Position numbers and translations under genes: made by a program. A stretch of DNA of 53,291 nucleotides, taken from contig CALVLC010000006.1 in assembly GCA_944336335.1 (NCBI GenBank), forward strand, positions 1 through 53,291. The letters are read 5' to 3'. Each line of letters opens with the position of its first letter. Position 1 is the first letter of the stretch. The notes beneath the pieces were generated by a model. It was not told where the DNA came from. It saw nothing but the letters and a program-made list of their open reading frames with translations, and ran no database searches. The DNA comes from an uncultured Bacilli bacterium (lineage in GTDB: Bacteria; Bacillota_I; Bacilli_A; RFN20; CAG-826). This document shows, in pieces, positions 44,236-52,224 of this stretch.

Positions 44236-45603
44236 ATGCAATTTAAATCTTTTAATATAAAAACAGAACTTATTAGTGTTTTAGAAAAATTAGGCTATAC
44301 AAATTTAACAAAAATTCAAGAAATCGTTATTCCAAAAGCTTTAAAAGGCGAAAATATTATCGCTAAAAGTGAAACCGGAAGTGGAAAAACTCATTCTTTT
44401 TTAGTTCCAATTATTAATAACGTCATTCCTGAGAGCAAAATACAAGCAATTATTGTTTCACCAACTAAAGAATTAGCAAAACAAACATATGATTTTGCTA
44501 TGCAAATTTTAAATAATGACAATTTTAATTCCATAAAATGTAAATTATTTTCTGGTGGCGAAGATAATTTAAAGGATATTAAATCTTTTAGCAATGGTAC
44601 CGATATTGTTATTGCAACTCCAGGTAAACTAAATTCTTTACTAAATCTTAAAGATTTAGATTTAAGTAGTTTAAAAACAATAGTGCTTGATGAAGCTGAT
44701 ATGCTTATAGATCGTACTTTCATTGACGATATTGATAAAATTTTTGCAAAAATTGATAAAAGTAATGTTCAAATTGAAGTTTTCAGTGCAACAATTTCAA
44801 CAAATGTTAACGACTTCTTAAGAAAATATATTTCACCTGATTATTTATTAACTGCAAGTGAAGAGAGCAAAGCATCAAAAACTGTTACTCATTATTTTAT
44901 TAATACTAAACATCAAGATAAATTTGAACTTTTGCTTAAATTTATTGAAGTTAAAAACCCTTATCTATGTTTTATTTTTGGAAATTCAAAAACTGAAGCC
45001 AAGAAAATCTATGAATTTTTGTCTGAACACAAATTTAGATGTGGGTTAATTAGCGGTGAACTCGAAAAAAGAGAAAGAAAATCAATGCTTAGAAGAATCA
45101 AGAATGACGAATTCCGAATTGTTGTTTGTACTGATTTAGCAAGTCGTGGCATTGATATTGATGATGTAAGTGATGTTTTAAATTTCAATATTCCTAATAA
45201 TCTTGAATATTACTATCACCGTGCCGGAAGAACAGGACGAATTGGTAAAAGTGGTAATTGCTATTCTTTTTATGATAATGACACCTTGACATTACCATTA
45301 AAACTCTTAAAAGAAGGATTAGATGTTCAATATTTGAAATTTAATAATGGTGAATTAGTTAATGATATACCATTAGACAAAAAGAAATCTTTTATCAAAA
45401 AGAGCAAATCTAATAATGAACTTGAAAAAGAAATCAAGAAAGCAAAGCATATGGCTATGTCGAAAAATGTAAAACCTGGCTATAAGAAAAAAGTTAAAAA
45501 CGCTATTGATAAAGTTAAAAGAAAACATAGAAGAGAAGTGATAAGAAAAGATATTAGAAGACAAAGAGTAGAACGATATAAAAGAGAAGCAAGCCAGGAA
45601 TAA
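44236..45603 (+). CDS. DEAD-box RNA helicase (CshB-like)
   Basis: This 455-residue RNA helicase has the Q motif near LTKIQEIVIP, Walker A AKSETGSGKT (about residues 41-50), PTKELA, TPGKL, VLDEADML (about 155-162), SAT, and in the second RecA domain IFGNSKTEAK, CTDLASRGIDI and HRAGRTGRIGK. The C-terminal 70 residues are strongly basic (KKSKSNNELEKEIKKAKHM onward), a likely RNA-binding tail. Position between the ispH and nfo loci matches cshB (yqfR) of Bacillus, a cold-shock ribosome-biogenesis helicase. The next gene follows after 3 bp. Confidence 0.94.
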   Translation: MQFKSFNIKTELISVLEKLGYTNLTKIQEIVIPKALKGENIIAKSETGSGKTHSFLVPIINNVIPESKIQAIIVSPTKELAKQTYDFAMQILNNDNFNSIKCKLFSGGEDNLKDIKSFSNGTDIVIATPGKLNSLLNLKDLDLSSLKTIVLDEADMLIDRTFIDDIDKIFAKIDKSNVQIEVFSATISTNVNDFLRKYISPDYLLTASEESKASKTVTHYFINTKHQDKFELLLKFIEVKNPYLCFIFGNSKTEAKKIYEFLSEHKFRCGLISGELEKRERKSMLRRIKNDEFRIVVCTDLASRGIDIDDVSDVLNFNIPNNLEYYYHRAGRTGRIGKSGNCYSFYDNDTLTLPLKLLKEGLDVQYLKFNNGELVNDIPLDKKKSFIKKSKSNNELEKEIKKAKHMAMSKNVKPGYKKKVKNAIDKVKRKHRREVIRKDIRRQRVERYKREASQE

Positions 45604-45606
45604 TAT

Positions 45607-46461
45607 ATGGCAAGGCTCATTGGTTTATATGAGCAAAACGAATCACATAGACTATTCAAATCTATTCTAACCGATACAAAATTTTTCGATTTAAACTACA
45701 TTTGTTTTAGTTCTGAAAAACAATCAAATTTTGCAAGAAATAGAACGTATCGAATATTAAAACAAAGACAATTTATCGATAATCTTTTAAGAACACACTT
45801 TAAATTAGACCAAATATTTATTAATTGTGATGGTTTAATTGATTTTATACAAAAAAATGATATTTTTAACAAGTTTAGTAGTAAAACAGTAGTTTATAAG
45901 TATATAAATAGTATATATAAAGTAGTTTTTAATTACTTAATATCTGGAAAATTAAGTAAAATCGACTATTTATTATCCCTGTTAAAAGCAGCAAGCATTA
46001 AATTAGGACTATCATTTGATGACAAAAATATTTTTATATCCACCTCACCAAATTCTTGTTTAAACGATACTGAAATAAGCATTATTAGAGATGATTTTCA
46101 AAAATTAAAAATATCAATTAATCGTTTTTTAGAATTAGATTTCTCTTTATTTAAAAGAGAGAATTTTGACATAAATTCTCTCAATAAAATTCTAGTGAAT
46201 GATAATTGTAAATTTGTAGTTTTAAAAAATATAAATATCATAAATCACATACATGAAAGACCATACAAAAGAAATGAGAAGGAGTTCATATCAAACTTAT
46301 GTAAATTTTTAAATTTTGGCTTAATTAAAAACGTTCCTTTATTTCTTGAATGCCCTAGAAATAGATCGTTGAAGTTATATTGTTTATTAGCTCAGATTCT
46401 TAAAGAAGATGAAGTTAAAGAGTCTGATATTAATCAAATACTAGAGATTATCGATGATTGA
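45607..46461 (+). CDS. Degenerate endonuclease IV (Nfo)-like protein
   Basis: This 284-residue protein sits where nfo lies in B. subtilis (cshB-nfo). Its length and several segments follow Nfo: an N-terminal strand-helix like IGSHVS..LLAASE, and a C-terminal FVVLKNINIINHIHERPYKR then NVPLFLECPR..LKLYCLLAQIL, resembling VLHINDSKN..DRH and VPKILETP..EIEMLK. The nine His/Asp/Glu metal ligands of endonuclease IV are nearly all missing; only the Glu of FLEC is plausible. So AP-endonuclease activity is unlikely. The match is weak, and the synteny carries much of the call. It hosts a 5-unit 11-nt array and overlaps ispG by 21 bp tail to tail. Confidence 0.5.
   Translation: MARLIGLYEQNESHRLFKSILTDTKFFDLNYICFSSEKQSNFARNRTYRILKQRQFIDNLLRTHFKLDQIFINCDGLIDFIQKNDIFNKFSSKTVVYKYINSIYKVVFNYLISGKLSKIDYLLSLLKAASIKLGLSFDDKNIFISTSPNSCLNDTEISIIRDDFQKLKISINRFLELDFSLFKRENFDINSLNKILVNDNCKFVVLKNINIINHIHERPYKRNEKEFISNLCKFLNFGLIKNVPLFLECPRNRSLKLYCLLAQILKEDEVKESDINQILEIIDD
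45876..45930 (+). repeat. 11-nt tandem array (5 units) within the Nfo-like gene
   Basis: Units at 45876, 45887, 45898, 45909 and 45920 are TAGTAGTAAAA, CAGTAGTTTAT, AAGTATATAAA, TAGTATATATA and AAGTAGTTTTT. All share AGTA at positions 2-5. The in-frame unit (45898) begins AAG where TAG would stop translation. Confidence 0.7.
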
Positions 46462-47493
46462 GAATAATTCGTTCAATACATTTTCTTGCGTGACAGTTTT
46501 AATGACTTTGCCATTTGAAAAAATTTGAAATAACCCATTGCCACCAGCTATTCCGATATCTGCACTTTTGCCTTCTCCAATGCCATTCACAATACATCCC
46601 ATAACAGCAACTGTGATGTATTTTTTATTTTTAATTAAATAATCCAAAATTTGATCAGCTATTAAAGCCGTATCTTTTACCATACAACGTCCACAAGTTG
46701 GACAAGTAATGATAGTAGGATAATTAGGGTATAAGCCTAAATCGTGAAGTAGTCTTACACATGTTTTTATTTCTTTTTGAGGGTTATGAGTTAAAGAAAT
46801 ACGCATAGTAGAGCCAATTCCGTCTAAAATTAAAGGTGAAAGAGCGCTTACAGATCTAATTATTCCAATTTCATCATATCCACTTTCTGTTACGCCAATA
46901 TGAAGTGGATATTTTGTGCGCTCAGCCATCAATCTATAAGTTTTGATTGTCAGGAGTGCATTTGAAGCTTTAACACTAATAACAAGCTTTTTAAAACCAT
47001 AATCTTCGAATTTTTTAATATATCTTTCGGCGCTTAAAACAAGTTTTTCTTCCTCTTTTAAATCAGCATCAATTAAGTCTTTTTCGAGTGAGCCTTTATT
47101 AACACCAATTCGCATTGCTATATCATATTTTTTAGCGACATTAATCAATTCTTTTAGTTTTTCATCGCCTCCGATATTTCCTGGATTAATTCGAATTTTA
47201 TCAGCTCCATTTTCAATAGCAAGTATACCTAATTTGTAATCAAAATGAATATCAGCAACAATTGGAACTGATGTTCTTTTTTTGATTTCTTTTATTGCGA
47301 GAGCATCGTCTCTATCAAGAATACTTACACGCATAATTTGAGCACCTAAAGCAGTGCACTCATTAATTTCTTTACATACTTCATCAATTCTTGATGTTTT
47401 TACATCACACATCGATTGAATTACAATTGAATTGTTCCCGCCAACTTGAATATTACCAACTTTAACTGGTATTGTTTGTTCTCTTTTGTTCAT
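46441..47493 (-). CDS. ispG: (E)-4-hydroxy-3-methylbut-2-enyl-diphosphate synthase IspG
   Basis: This 350-residue enzyme catalyses the penultimate MEP-pathway step, making HMBPP. The TIM-barrel begins TIPVKVGNIQVGG and IVIQSMCDVKT, with INPGNIGG and the VTESGYDEIG region. The [4Fe-4S] domain has CPTCGRCMVK and GCIVNGIGEGKSADIG with the cluster cysteines and the Glu ligand intact. The start is put at the ATG at 47491-47493, because TATAAT on the minus strand (47500-47505) lies exactly 6 nt before it; upstream in-frame codons would encode unlike residues. IspG is intact while the nearby IspH-like protein is not. Confidence 0.95.
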   Translation of the reverse strand: MNKREQTIPVKVGNIQVGGNNSIVIQSMCDVKTSRIDEVCKEINECTALGAQIMRVSILDRDDALAIKEIKKRTSVPIVADIHFDYKLGILAIENGADKIRINPGNIGGDEKLKELINVAKKYDIAMRIGVNKGSLEKDLIDADLKEEEKLVLSAERYIKKFEDYGFKKLVISVKASNALLTIKTYRLMAERTKYPLHIGVTESGYDEIGIIRSVSALSPLILDGIGSTMRISLTHNPQKEIKTCVRLLHDLGLYPNYPTIITCPTCGRCMVKDTALIADQILDYLIKNKKYITVAVMGCIVNGIGEGKSADIGIAGGNGLFQIFSNGKVIKTVTQENVLNELFSIIDNL

Positions 47494-47499
47494 ACAATA

Positions 47500-47505
47500 A
47501 TTATA
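47500..47505 (-). promoter_or_regulatory. -10 box of ispG, leaderless spacing
   Basis: TATAAT on the minus strand ends 6 nt before the ispG ATG, with no ribosome-binding site between. Confidence 0.6.
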
Positions 47506-47627
47506 AATCATTGAATGACTCTGAAAATAAAAAAGCATTTCATGTCGCTAATTTAATCTCCTTAAATTGATATCAGATAAGATTAACTATCAAAAATGCA
47601 AAAAAGATAGAAAGCAATGAGCAAATA

Positions 47628-47636
47628 TGATAAAAT
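47628..47636 (+). promoter_or_regulatory. Extended -10 promoter of rpmG
   Basis: TGATAAAAT, the same nonamer as at rpsT and fmt, about 30 nt before ATG. The leader contains AAAGGAG (47653-47659). Confidence 0.65.
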
Positions 47637-47665
47637 CACGTATGCATTAACGAAAGGAGTTTATT

Positions 47666-47815
47666 ATGCGTGATAACATTATTTTAAAATGTACAGTTTG
47701 TGGTGAAGAACAATACATTACTTCAAAAAATAAGAAAAACAATCCTGATAGAATCGAAAAGAAAAAATATTGCCCACATTGCCAAAAAGTACAAGTTTTC
47801 AAAGAAAAGAAATAA
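47666..47815 (+). CDS. rpmG: Large ribosomal subunit protein L33 (bL33)
   Basis: This 49-residue protein, [22 protein letters not shown] onward, is a bL33 with two CxxC pairs (Cys9/12 and Cys36/39), the zinc-binding form. AAAGGAG stands 6 nt before ATG. It leads a transcript that may run into the MBL hydrolase gene (8 bp gap), efp and yneF, ending at the terminator near 49300. Confidence 0.97.
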   Translation: MRDNIILKCTVCGEEQYITSKNKKNNPDRIEKKKYCPHCQKVQVFKEKK

Positions 47816-47823
47816 GCTAATCT

Positions 47824-48480
47824 ATGATTAAAACTTTTCGATTTGATACTGATAGAAAAGAATTTAGCGCCAACACATATGTAGTTGGTGAAAAAGGTGG
47901 TAGATGTGTTGTTATAGATTTAGGTTCAACACAAGATAGAGTAATTGAATTCATCAAAGAAAACTTTACATCTTGTTCTGGAATTTTATTAACACACGGA
48001 CATTATGACCATATCAGAGGAATCAAAAAGTTTTTAAACACTTTTTCTTGTACAATATTCGTTCATCAAGACGATCAAGAACTTTTAGAAGATTCAAGAC
48101 TTAATTTATCTCATTTTCAACCAGAAGAAGATAACATTTCATTAAAATTGAATAATATCTATCTTCTAGATGATGAAGACGAAATTGACTTTAAAAATGG
48201 TTATATATTTAAAGTCATCGCAACACCATTCCATACAAATGGTAGTATTTGCTTCTTATGTGATAAAGAAAACGCTATATTTACTGGTGATACTTTATTT
48301 AAAGGTTCAATTGGTAGAACTGATCTTCCAAAAGGAAACGAAAGATTAATTGAACCATCTTTAACTAAATTATTAACCCTAAAAGATGATTTAAAGGTCT
48401 ATCCAGGTCATGGTGATGAATCTACACTTAAAAAGGAAAAAGAAACAAACCCATATTTAATTAATATAGAAAGGAAATAA
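47824..48480 (+). CDS. MBL-fold metallohydrolase (glyoxalase II-like)
   Basis: This 218-residue metallo-beta-lactamase-fold protein of the YcbL/GloB-like group has ANTYVVGEKGGRCVVIDLGS at the N-terminus, the metal motif LTHGHYDHIRG (about residues 58-68), ATPFHTNGSICF, FTGDTLF and VYPGHGDESTL. All five metal ligand motifs are present. A likely activity is thioester hydrolysis, but the substrate is unknown. There is no ribosome site in the 8-bp gap after rpmG, so coupling is probable. The efp gene follows 2 bp after the stop with GAAAGGAAA. Confidence 0.9.
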   Translation: MIKTFRFDTDRKEFSANTYVVGEKGGRCVVIDLGSTQDRVIEFIKENFTSCSGILLTHGHYDHIRGIKKFLNTFSCTIFVHQDDQELLEDSRLNLSHFQPEEDNISLKLNNIYLLDDEDEIDFKNGYIFKVIATPFHTNGSICFLCDKENAIFTGDTLFKGSIGRTDLPKGNERLIEPSLTKLLTLKDDLKVYPGHGDESTLKKEKETNPYLINIERK

Positions 48481-48482
48481 AT

Positions 48483-49037
48483 ATGAACGTTACAGAATTA
48501 AGACCAGGTAACTATTTCGAAGATGATGGCAATTTATATTATGTCATTGACATTTTATTAAATAAAACAGCCATGAGAAAAATGGTTGCAAAAGTAAAAG
48601 TTAAAAACGTTAGAACTGGTGCAATTACAGAATTAAGTGCAAACAGTGGTTATCAAGTCGAAACAGTTAGATTAGACAAGAAAAAAATGAATTATCTTTA
48701 TGATAATGGTGATTTCCTTGTTTTCATGGACAATGAAACTTATGAACAAGTTGAAATTCCAAAGACAAGACTTGAATGGGAAATTAAATTCTTAAAAGAA
48801 AATCAAGAAGTTGAAATTACTTCTTATGAAGATGAAATTTTAGGAATTAACCTTCCAGCAAAAGTTACATTAAAGATCACACACTGTGAACCAGCTGTTA
48901 GAGGCGATACTGTCAACAAAGCAATGAAAGATGCAACAGTAGAAACAGGTCTTAAGATTAGAGTTCCTTTATTCATCAATGAAGGCGACGATGTCTTAGT
49001 TAGAACTGATACTGGCGATTACGATGGCAGAGCTTAA
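48483..49037 (+). CDS. efp: Elongation factor P with mycoplasma-type loop
   Basis: This 184-residue factor relieves ribosome stalling at proline stretches. Three beta-barrel domains are present: KOW domain 1 (residues 1-62), domain II (IPKTRLEWEIKFL, LGINLPAKVTL) and domain III (VRGDTVNKAMKDATVETG, the EF-P signature). The tip loop of domain I reads NKTAMRKM where most EF-Ps have KPGKGGA, so the Lys that is lysylated or otherwise modified is replaced. A similar NKTAMR loop is known from Mycoplasma EF-P. The mechanism must then work without the classic modification. Confidence 0.97.
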   Translation: MNVTELRPGNYFEDDGNLYYVIDILLNKTAMRKMVAKVKVKNVRTGAITELSANSGYQVETVRLDKKKMNYLYDNGDFLVFMDNETYEQVEIPKTRLEWEIKFLKENQEVEITSYEDEILGINLPAKVTLKITHCEPAVRGDTVNKAMKDATVETGLKIRVPLFINEGDDVLVRTDTGDYDGRA

Positions 49038-49051
49038 TCAGGTAAGTTAAA

Positions 49052-49273
49052 ATGGTTGAAGGCTGGTTAGTTGCCATTTATTGTATTCTTTGTGTTTTAG
49101 TAGGACTAGTGGGCGGATACTTCTTAGCTCGTTATATCTTCAAAAAACAACTTGAGAAAAACCCACCTATTAATGAGAATATGATTCGTGCTATGTATAT
49201 GCAAATGGGTAGAAAACCTAGCGAAGCACAAATTAGACAAATCATGAACTCAGTCAATAAGCAAAAGAAGTAA
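49052..49273 (+). CDS. UPF0154 (YneF-like) membrane protein
   Basis: This 73-residue protein has one membrane segment near the N-terminus (WLVAIYCILCVLVGLVGGYFLAR, residues 5-27), then KNPPINENMIRAMYMQMGRKPSEAQIRQIM, the UPF0154 signature. Its function is unknown. In B. subtilis yneF is near plsY-parE as here. AGGTAA may serve as a weak ribosome site. A terminator follows. Confidence 0.9.
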   Translation: MVEGWLVAIYCILCVLVGLVGGYFLARYIFKKQLEKNPPINENMIRAMYMQMGRKPSEAQIRQIMNSVNKQKK

Positions 49274-49293
49274 TAAAATTCAAAAGTCAATTA

Positions 49294-49320
49294 AAAACGC
49301 GATAACAATCGCGTTTTTTT
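49294..49320 (+). terminator. Terminator after yneF-like gene
   Basis: AAAACGCGAT / ATCGCGTTTT with an AACA loop and a run of seven T. It ends the rpmG-efp-yneF unit and faces the 3' end of plsY. Confidence 0.93.
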
Positions 49321-49324
49321 ATTG

Positions 49325-49353
49325 TGTGGATAAAATTTTTAAAATTATACACA
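49325..49353. other. Two DnaA-box-like nonamers
   Basis: TGTGGATAA (49325-49333) is the exact complement of the consensus DnaA box TTATCCACA, and TTATACACA (49345-49353) differs from the consensus by one base in the opposite orientation. An 11-nt array adjoins on the right. Confidence 0.5.
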
Positions 49354-49382
49354 TGTACTAGAAATCTACTAATTATTTACTA
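49350..49382 (-). repeat. 11-nt tandem array (3 units) after plsY, minus strand
   Basis: Read on the minus strand: TAGTAAATAAT (49372-49382), TAGTAGATTTC (49361-49371) and TAGTACATGTG (49350-49360). It starts 5 bp after the plsY stop, in the same orientation as the gene, as with the plus-strand arrays. Confidence 0.7.
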
Positions 49383-49387
49383 ACTTG

Positions 49388-50140
49388 TTATTTCATCCAG
49401 CTAATTTTATTTTCTTCGCCTTTTTTGAGTTTGATTAAATTTGATCTATGTTTATAAACTAATAAAGCATAACCCAAGGTAAAAACTATTGGCATATAAA
49501 TCGATACATGAGGGCCAAATTCAGAGAACATTAGATATCCTGAAATAGTAGGCCCACATGTTGCATAGATAATATAAACAATCCAAGAAAATACAGTAAT
49601 GCAACCAGTTGTAATAATTGAAGTTATAGAAACAACTTTAGTTTTCTTTAAAGTAATAAAGAATATTGTAGCAAAGATAGGAATAGCAGTCCAAGATATT
49701 GCAAGAATCAAACCAGCAAATGAAGAAACAATTTTTCCACCTTTAAATTTTAAGAAGCAACTATAAGCATGACCAATCATACATCCTAAAGCAACTAAAT
49801 AATAAGTAAGTTCGGCTAATGTGTTTCCTTGACCAAAAGCGTTATATGTACGGTCATCACCAAGCATAATGTTAACCGCAGGTTCAAAATAAGTAAAAAG
49901 AGCGAAGATTGCTAAAACTGGAATTATAACTTTGAAGAAGTCAAGCGCCATAGTTGCAACGCCAGCACCTTTAGATATTGAACGACCAACATTAGTTCCG
50001 CCAGGATTATGACTTCCATAATCTCTAGGATCCTTATGATAGAACAAACGACTGATAATTACGCTATTAGGTATACTTCCAAATAAATATCCAAGTAACA
50101 AGCAACCTATTAATATTAAAATTTGATACAAAATATTCAT
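49388..50140 (-). CDS. plsY: Glycerol-3-phosphate acyltransferase PlsY
   Basis: This 250-residue membrane enzyme acylates glycerol-3-phosphate with acyl-phosphate, the first step of phospholipid synthesis. The three PlsY motifs are YGSHNPGGTNVGR (motif 1), KFKGGKIVSSFAG (motif 2, usual KGGKGVAT) and YKHRSNLIKLKKGEE at the C-terminal end (motif 3). It is about 50 residues longer than usual because of an insert near DDRTYNAFGQGNTLAEL. The ATG at 50138-50140 is preferred to that at 50144-50146: the -10 TAAAAT (50147-50152, minus) abuts the outer ATG and is exactly 6 nt from the inner one. It is divergent from parE, as in Bacillus. Confidence 0.93.
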   Translation of the reverse strand: MNILYQILILIGCLLLGYLFGSIPNSVIISRLFYHKDPRDYGSHNPGGTNVGRSISKGAGVATMALDFFKVIIPVLAIFALFTYFEPAVNIMLGDDRTYNAFGQGNTLAELTYYLVALGCMIGHAYSCFLKFKGGKIVSSFAGLILAISWTAIPIFATIFFITLKKTKVVSITSIITTGCITVFSWIVYIIYATCGPTISGYLMFSEFGPHVSIYMPIVFTLGYALLVYKHRSNLIKLKKGEENKISWMK

Positions 50141-50186
50141 GTTCATATTTTACTACAAGGATATTTAAATTTGTTAAAGTCTTTAA

Positions 50187-50201
50187 ATGTAAGCGGTTGC
50201 A
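50187..50201. promoter_or_regulatory. CcpA/LacI-family operator (cre-like)
   Basis: ATGTAAGCGGTTGCA fits the cre consensus WTGNAANCGNWNNCW at every position and the pseudo-palindrome TGYAANCGNTTRCA. It lies between plsY and parE, upstream of both -10 boxes, which would suit repression or activation. No such regulator gene is in the window. Confidence 0.5.
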
Positions 50202-50269
50202 ATGCTAAATATATTATTTTGTCACTTTGTTAACTAAAGATAATTTTTAATGAAATTGACCCATTTTTT

Positions 50270-50278
50270 TGATACAAT
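50270..50278 (+). promoter_or_regulatory. Extended -10 of parE
   Basis: TGATACAAT, 13 nt before the parE ATG, gives a leader of about 7 nt without a Shine-Dalgarno sequence. TTGACC 8-14 nt upstream is too near to be its -35. Confidence 0.5.
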
Positions 50279-50291
50279 TTAGAAGTTAATT

Positions 50292-52223
50292 ATGAGTAAT
50301 TATGATGCAAGCAATATTGAATTATTATCTGGTCTTGAAGGTGTAAGAAAAAGACCAGCCATGTATATTGGCAGCACCAATAGCATGGGTTTACACCATT
50401 TAGTTTGGGAAATTGTCGATAATGCCGTCGACGAAGCTTTAAACGGCTTTGGAAACAAGATAACTGTCACTTTACATAAGGATGGATCATGTTCTGTTCA
50501 AGATGAAGGAAGAGGCATTCCTTGTGATATTCATAAGCAAACAAAGCTCCCAGCTATTCAATTAATTTTCTCCACCTTACATAGTGGTGGTAAATTTAAT
50601 GATCAAGCCTATAAATCTTCAGCTGGTTTACATGGTGTTGGTAGTAGTGTCACTAACGCGCTTAGTGTTTTTTGTGATATTACAGTTTTCAAAGATAACA
50701 AAATTCACCACATTCGTTTTGAGAATGGTGGAAAATTAAAACAACCACTTGAAATTTTAGGTAATACCATGAAACATGGTACTCTTGTTACCTTTAAACC
50801 AGATCCTGAAATTTTCTCAACTGTTGAATTTAATTACGATAGAATCGCGTCTCATTTACAAGAAAGCGCATTCCTTTTAAAGAAAGTTAGATTTGTTTTA
50901 ATTGACGAACGTAGTGGTAATAAAGATGAATTCTATTATGAAAACGGCTTAAAAGAATACGTTGAAGAAATGAATCAAAACAAGACTCCAATTGGACCTG
51001 TTGTTGATTTTAGCGAAGATTCTAATAACATTTATGCCGAAATCGCAATTCAATATTGCTATAACGATTACAATGAAACAATTAGAAGCTATGTAAATAA
51101 CGTTCATACTGCAGACGGCGGTACTCATGAAGTTGGTTTTAAAACTGGTATTACAAGAGCAGTTAATGAATATGCTGAAAACAATAGCTTATTAAGAAGC
51201 AAAACAAAATTAGATGGAAGCGATATTAGAGAAGGATTAACAGCTGTTATTTCTTTAAGACTTCCTGAATCTATTCTTGAATTTGAAGGACAAACAAAAG
51301 GTAAATTAGGAACCCAACTTGCTCAAAATTTCGTTTCTAACCTTGTTTATACTAAATTCTCATATTATTTAAACGAAAATAAAGAATTTGCAGTACGTCT
51401 TGTTAAAAAATGTCAAGATTCCATGAATGCTCGTCTTGCTGCAAGAAAAGCAAAAGATGAAGCTCGTACTAAGAAAAAGAGCAAAGATTCAATCATTTTA
51501 AGTGATAAATTAACTCCAGCTCAAAGTAAAGATTATGATAAAAACGAATTATTCATCGTTGAAGGTGATTCCGCTGGTGGAAGTGCTAAAAAAGGAAGAG
51601 ATCCTAAATTCCAAGCAATTTTACCTTTAAGAGGAAAGCCATTAAATACTGATAGTTTGACAATGGAAAAGATTGTTCAAAACCAAGAATTTGCCACAAT
51701 CATCAATACAATTGGGGCTGGTGTTGGACAAAATTTTGATGTTAGCGAATCTCATTATGGAAAAATCATCATCATGAGTGATGCTGATACTGATGGTGCC
51801 CATATTCAAACTCTTCTTTTAACTTTCTTCTATAACAATATGAGATCTTTAATTACAGAAGGCAAAGTTTATATTGCTGTTCCACCTTTATATAGAATTT
51901 ATAAAACGGATAGTAAAGGTAAAACAACTGAAACTTATGCTTGGGACGACAAAGGTTTAGAAGAAGGCAAGAAGAAAATCGGTGCTGGTTACAAAGTTTC
52001 ACGTTACAAAGGTTTGGGCGAAATGAGTCCTAAACAACTTAAAGATACTACCATGGATCCTAAAAACAGACTTTTAATCCAAGTAAATATTGGCGATCCT
52101 TTATCAGTTGAAAATAAAGTTGCTGTTTTAATGGGTAAAGATGCTGATAAACGTAAGAAATGGCTTGAACAAAACGTAGATTTCAATGAAGAAGATAGCT
52201 TCATCAAGGAGGTTAGACATTAA
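50292..52223 (+). CDS. parE: DNA topoisomerase IV subunit B (ParE)
   Basis: This 643-residue type IIA ATPase subunit decatenates chromosomes. The GHKL ATPase has EIVDNAVDEALNG, DEGRGIP and GLHGVGSSVTNALS, and the TOPRIM domain has FIVEGDSAGGSAKKGRD and IIIMSDADTDGAHI. ParE is chosen over GyrB because of ILEFEGQTKGKLGT, GRDPKFQAILPLRGK, DADTDGAHIQ and because the plsY-parE-parC order is that of Bacillus topoisomerase IV. The length fits ParE. The parC gene follows 1 bp after the stop. The leader is very short and has no ribosome site. Confidence 0.93.
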   Translation: MSNYDASNIELLSGLEGVRKRPAMYIGSTNSMGLHHLVWEIVDNAVDEALNGFGNKITVTLHKDGSCSVQDEGRGIPCDIHKQTKLPAIQLIFSTLHSGGKFNDQAYKSSAGLHGVGSSVTNALSVFCDITVFKDNKIHHIRFENGGKLKQPLEILGNTMKHGTLVTFKPDPEIFSTVEFNYDRIASHLQESAFLLKKVRFVLIDERSGNKDEFYYENGLKEYVEEMNQNKTPIGPVVDFSEDSNNIYAEIAIQYCYNDYNETIRSYVNNVHTADGGTHEVGFKTGITRAVNEYAENNSLLRSKTKLDGSDIREGLTAVISLRLPESILEFEGQTKGKLGTQLAQNFVSNLVYTKFSYYLNENKEFAVRLVKKCQDSMNARLAARKAKDEARTKKKSKDSIILSDKLTPAQSKDYDKNELFIVEGDSAGGSAKKGRDPKFQAILPLRGKPLNTDSLTMEKIVQNQEFATIINTIGAGVGQNFDVSESHYGKIIIMSDADTDGAHIQTLLLTFFYNNMRSLITEGKVYIAVPPLYRIYKTDSKGKTTETYAWDDKGLEEGKKKIGAGYKVSRYKGLGEMSPKQLKDTTMDPKNRLLIQVNIGDPLSVENKVAVLMGKDADKRKKWLEQNVDFNEEDSFIKEVRH

Positions 52224-52224
52224 T

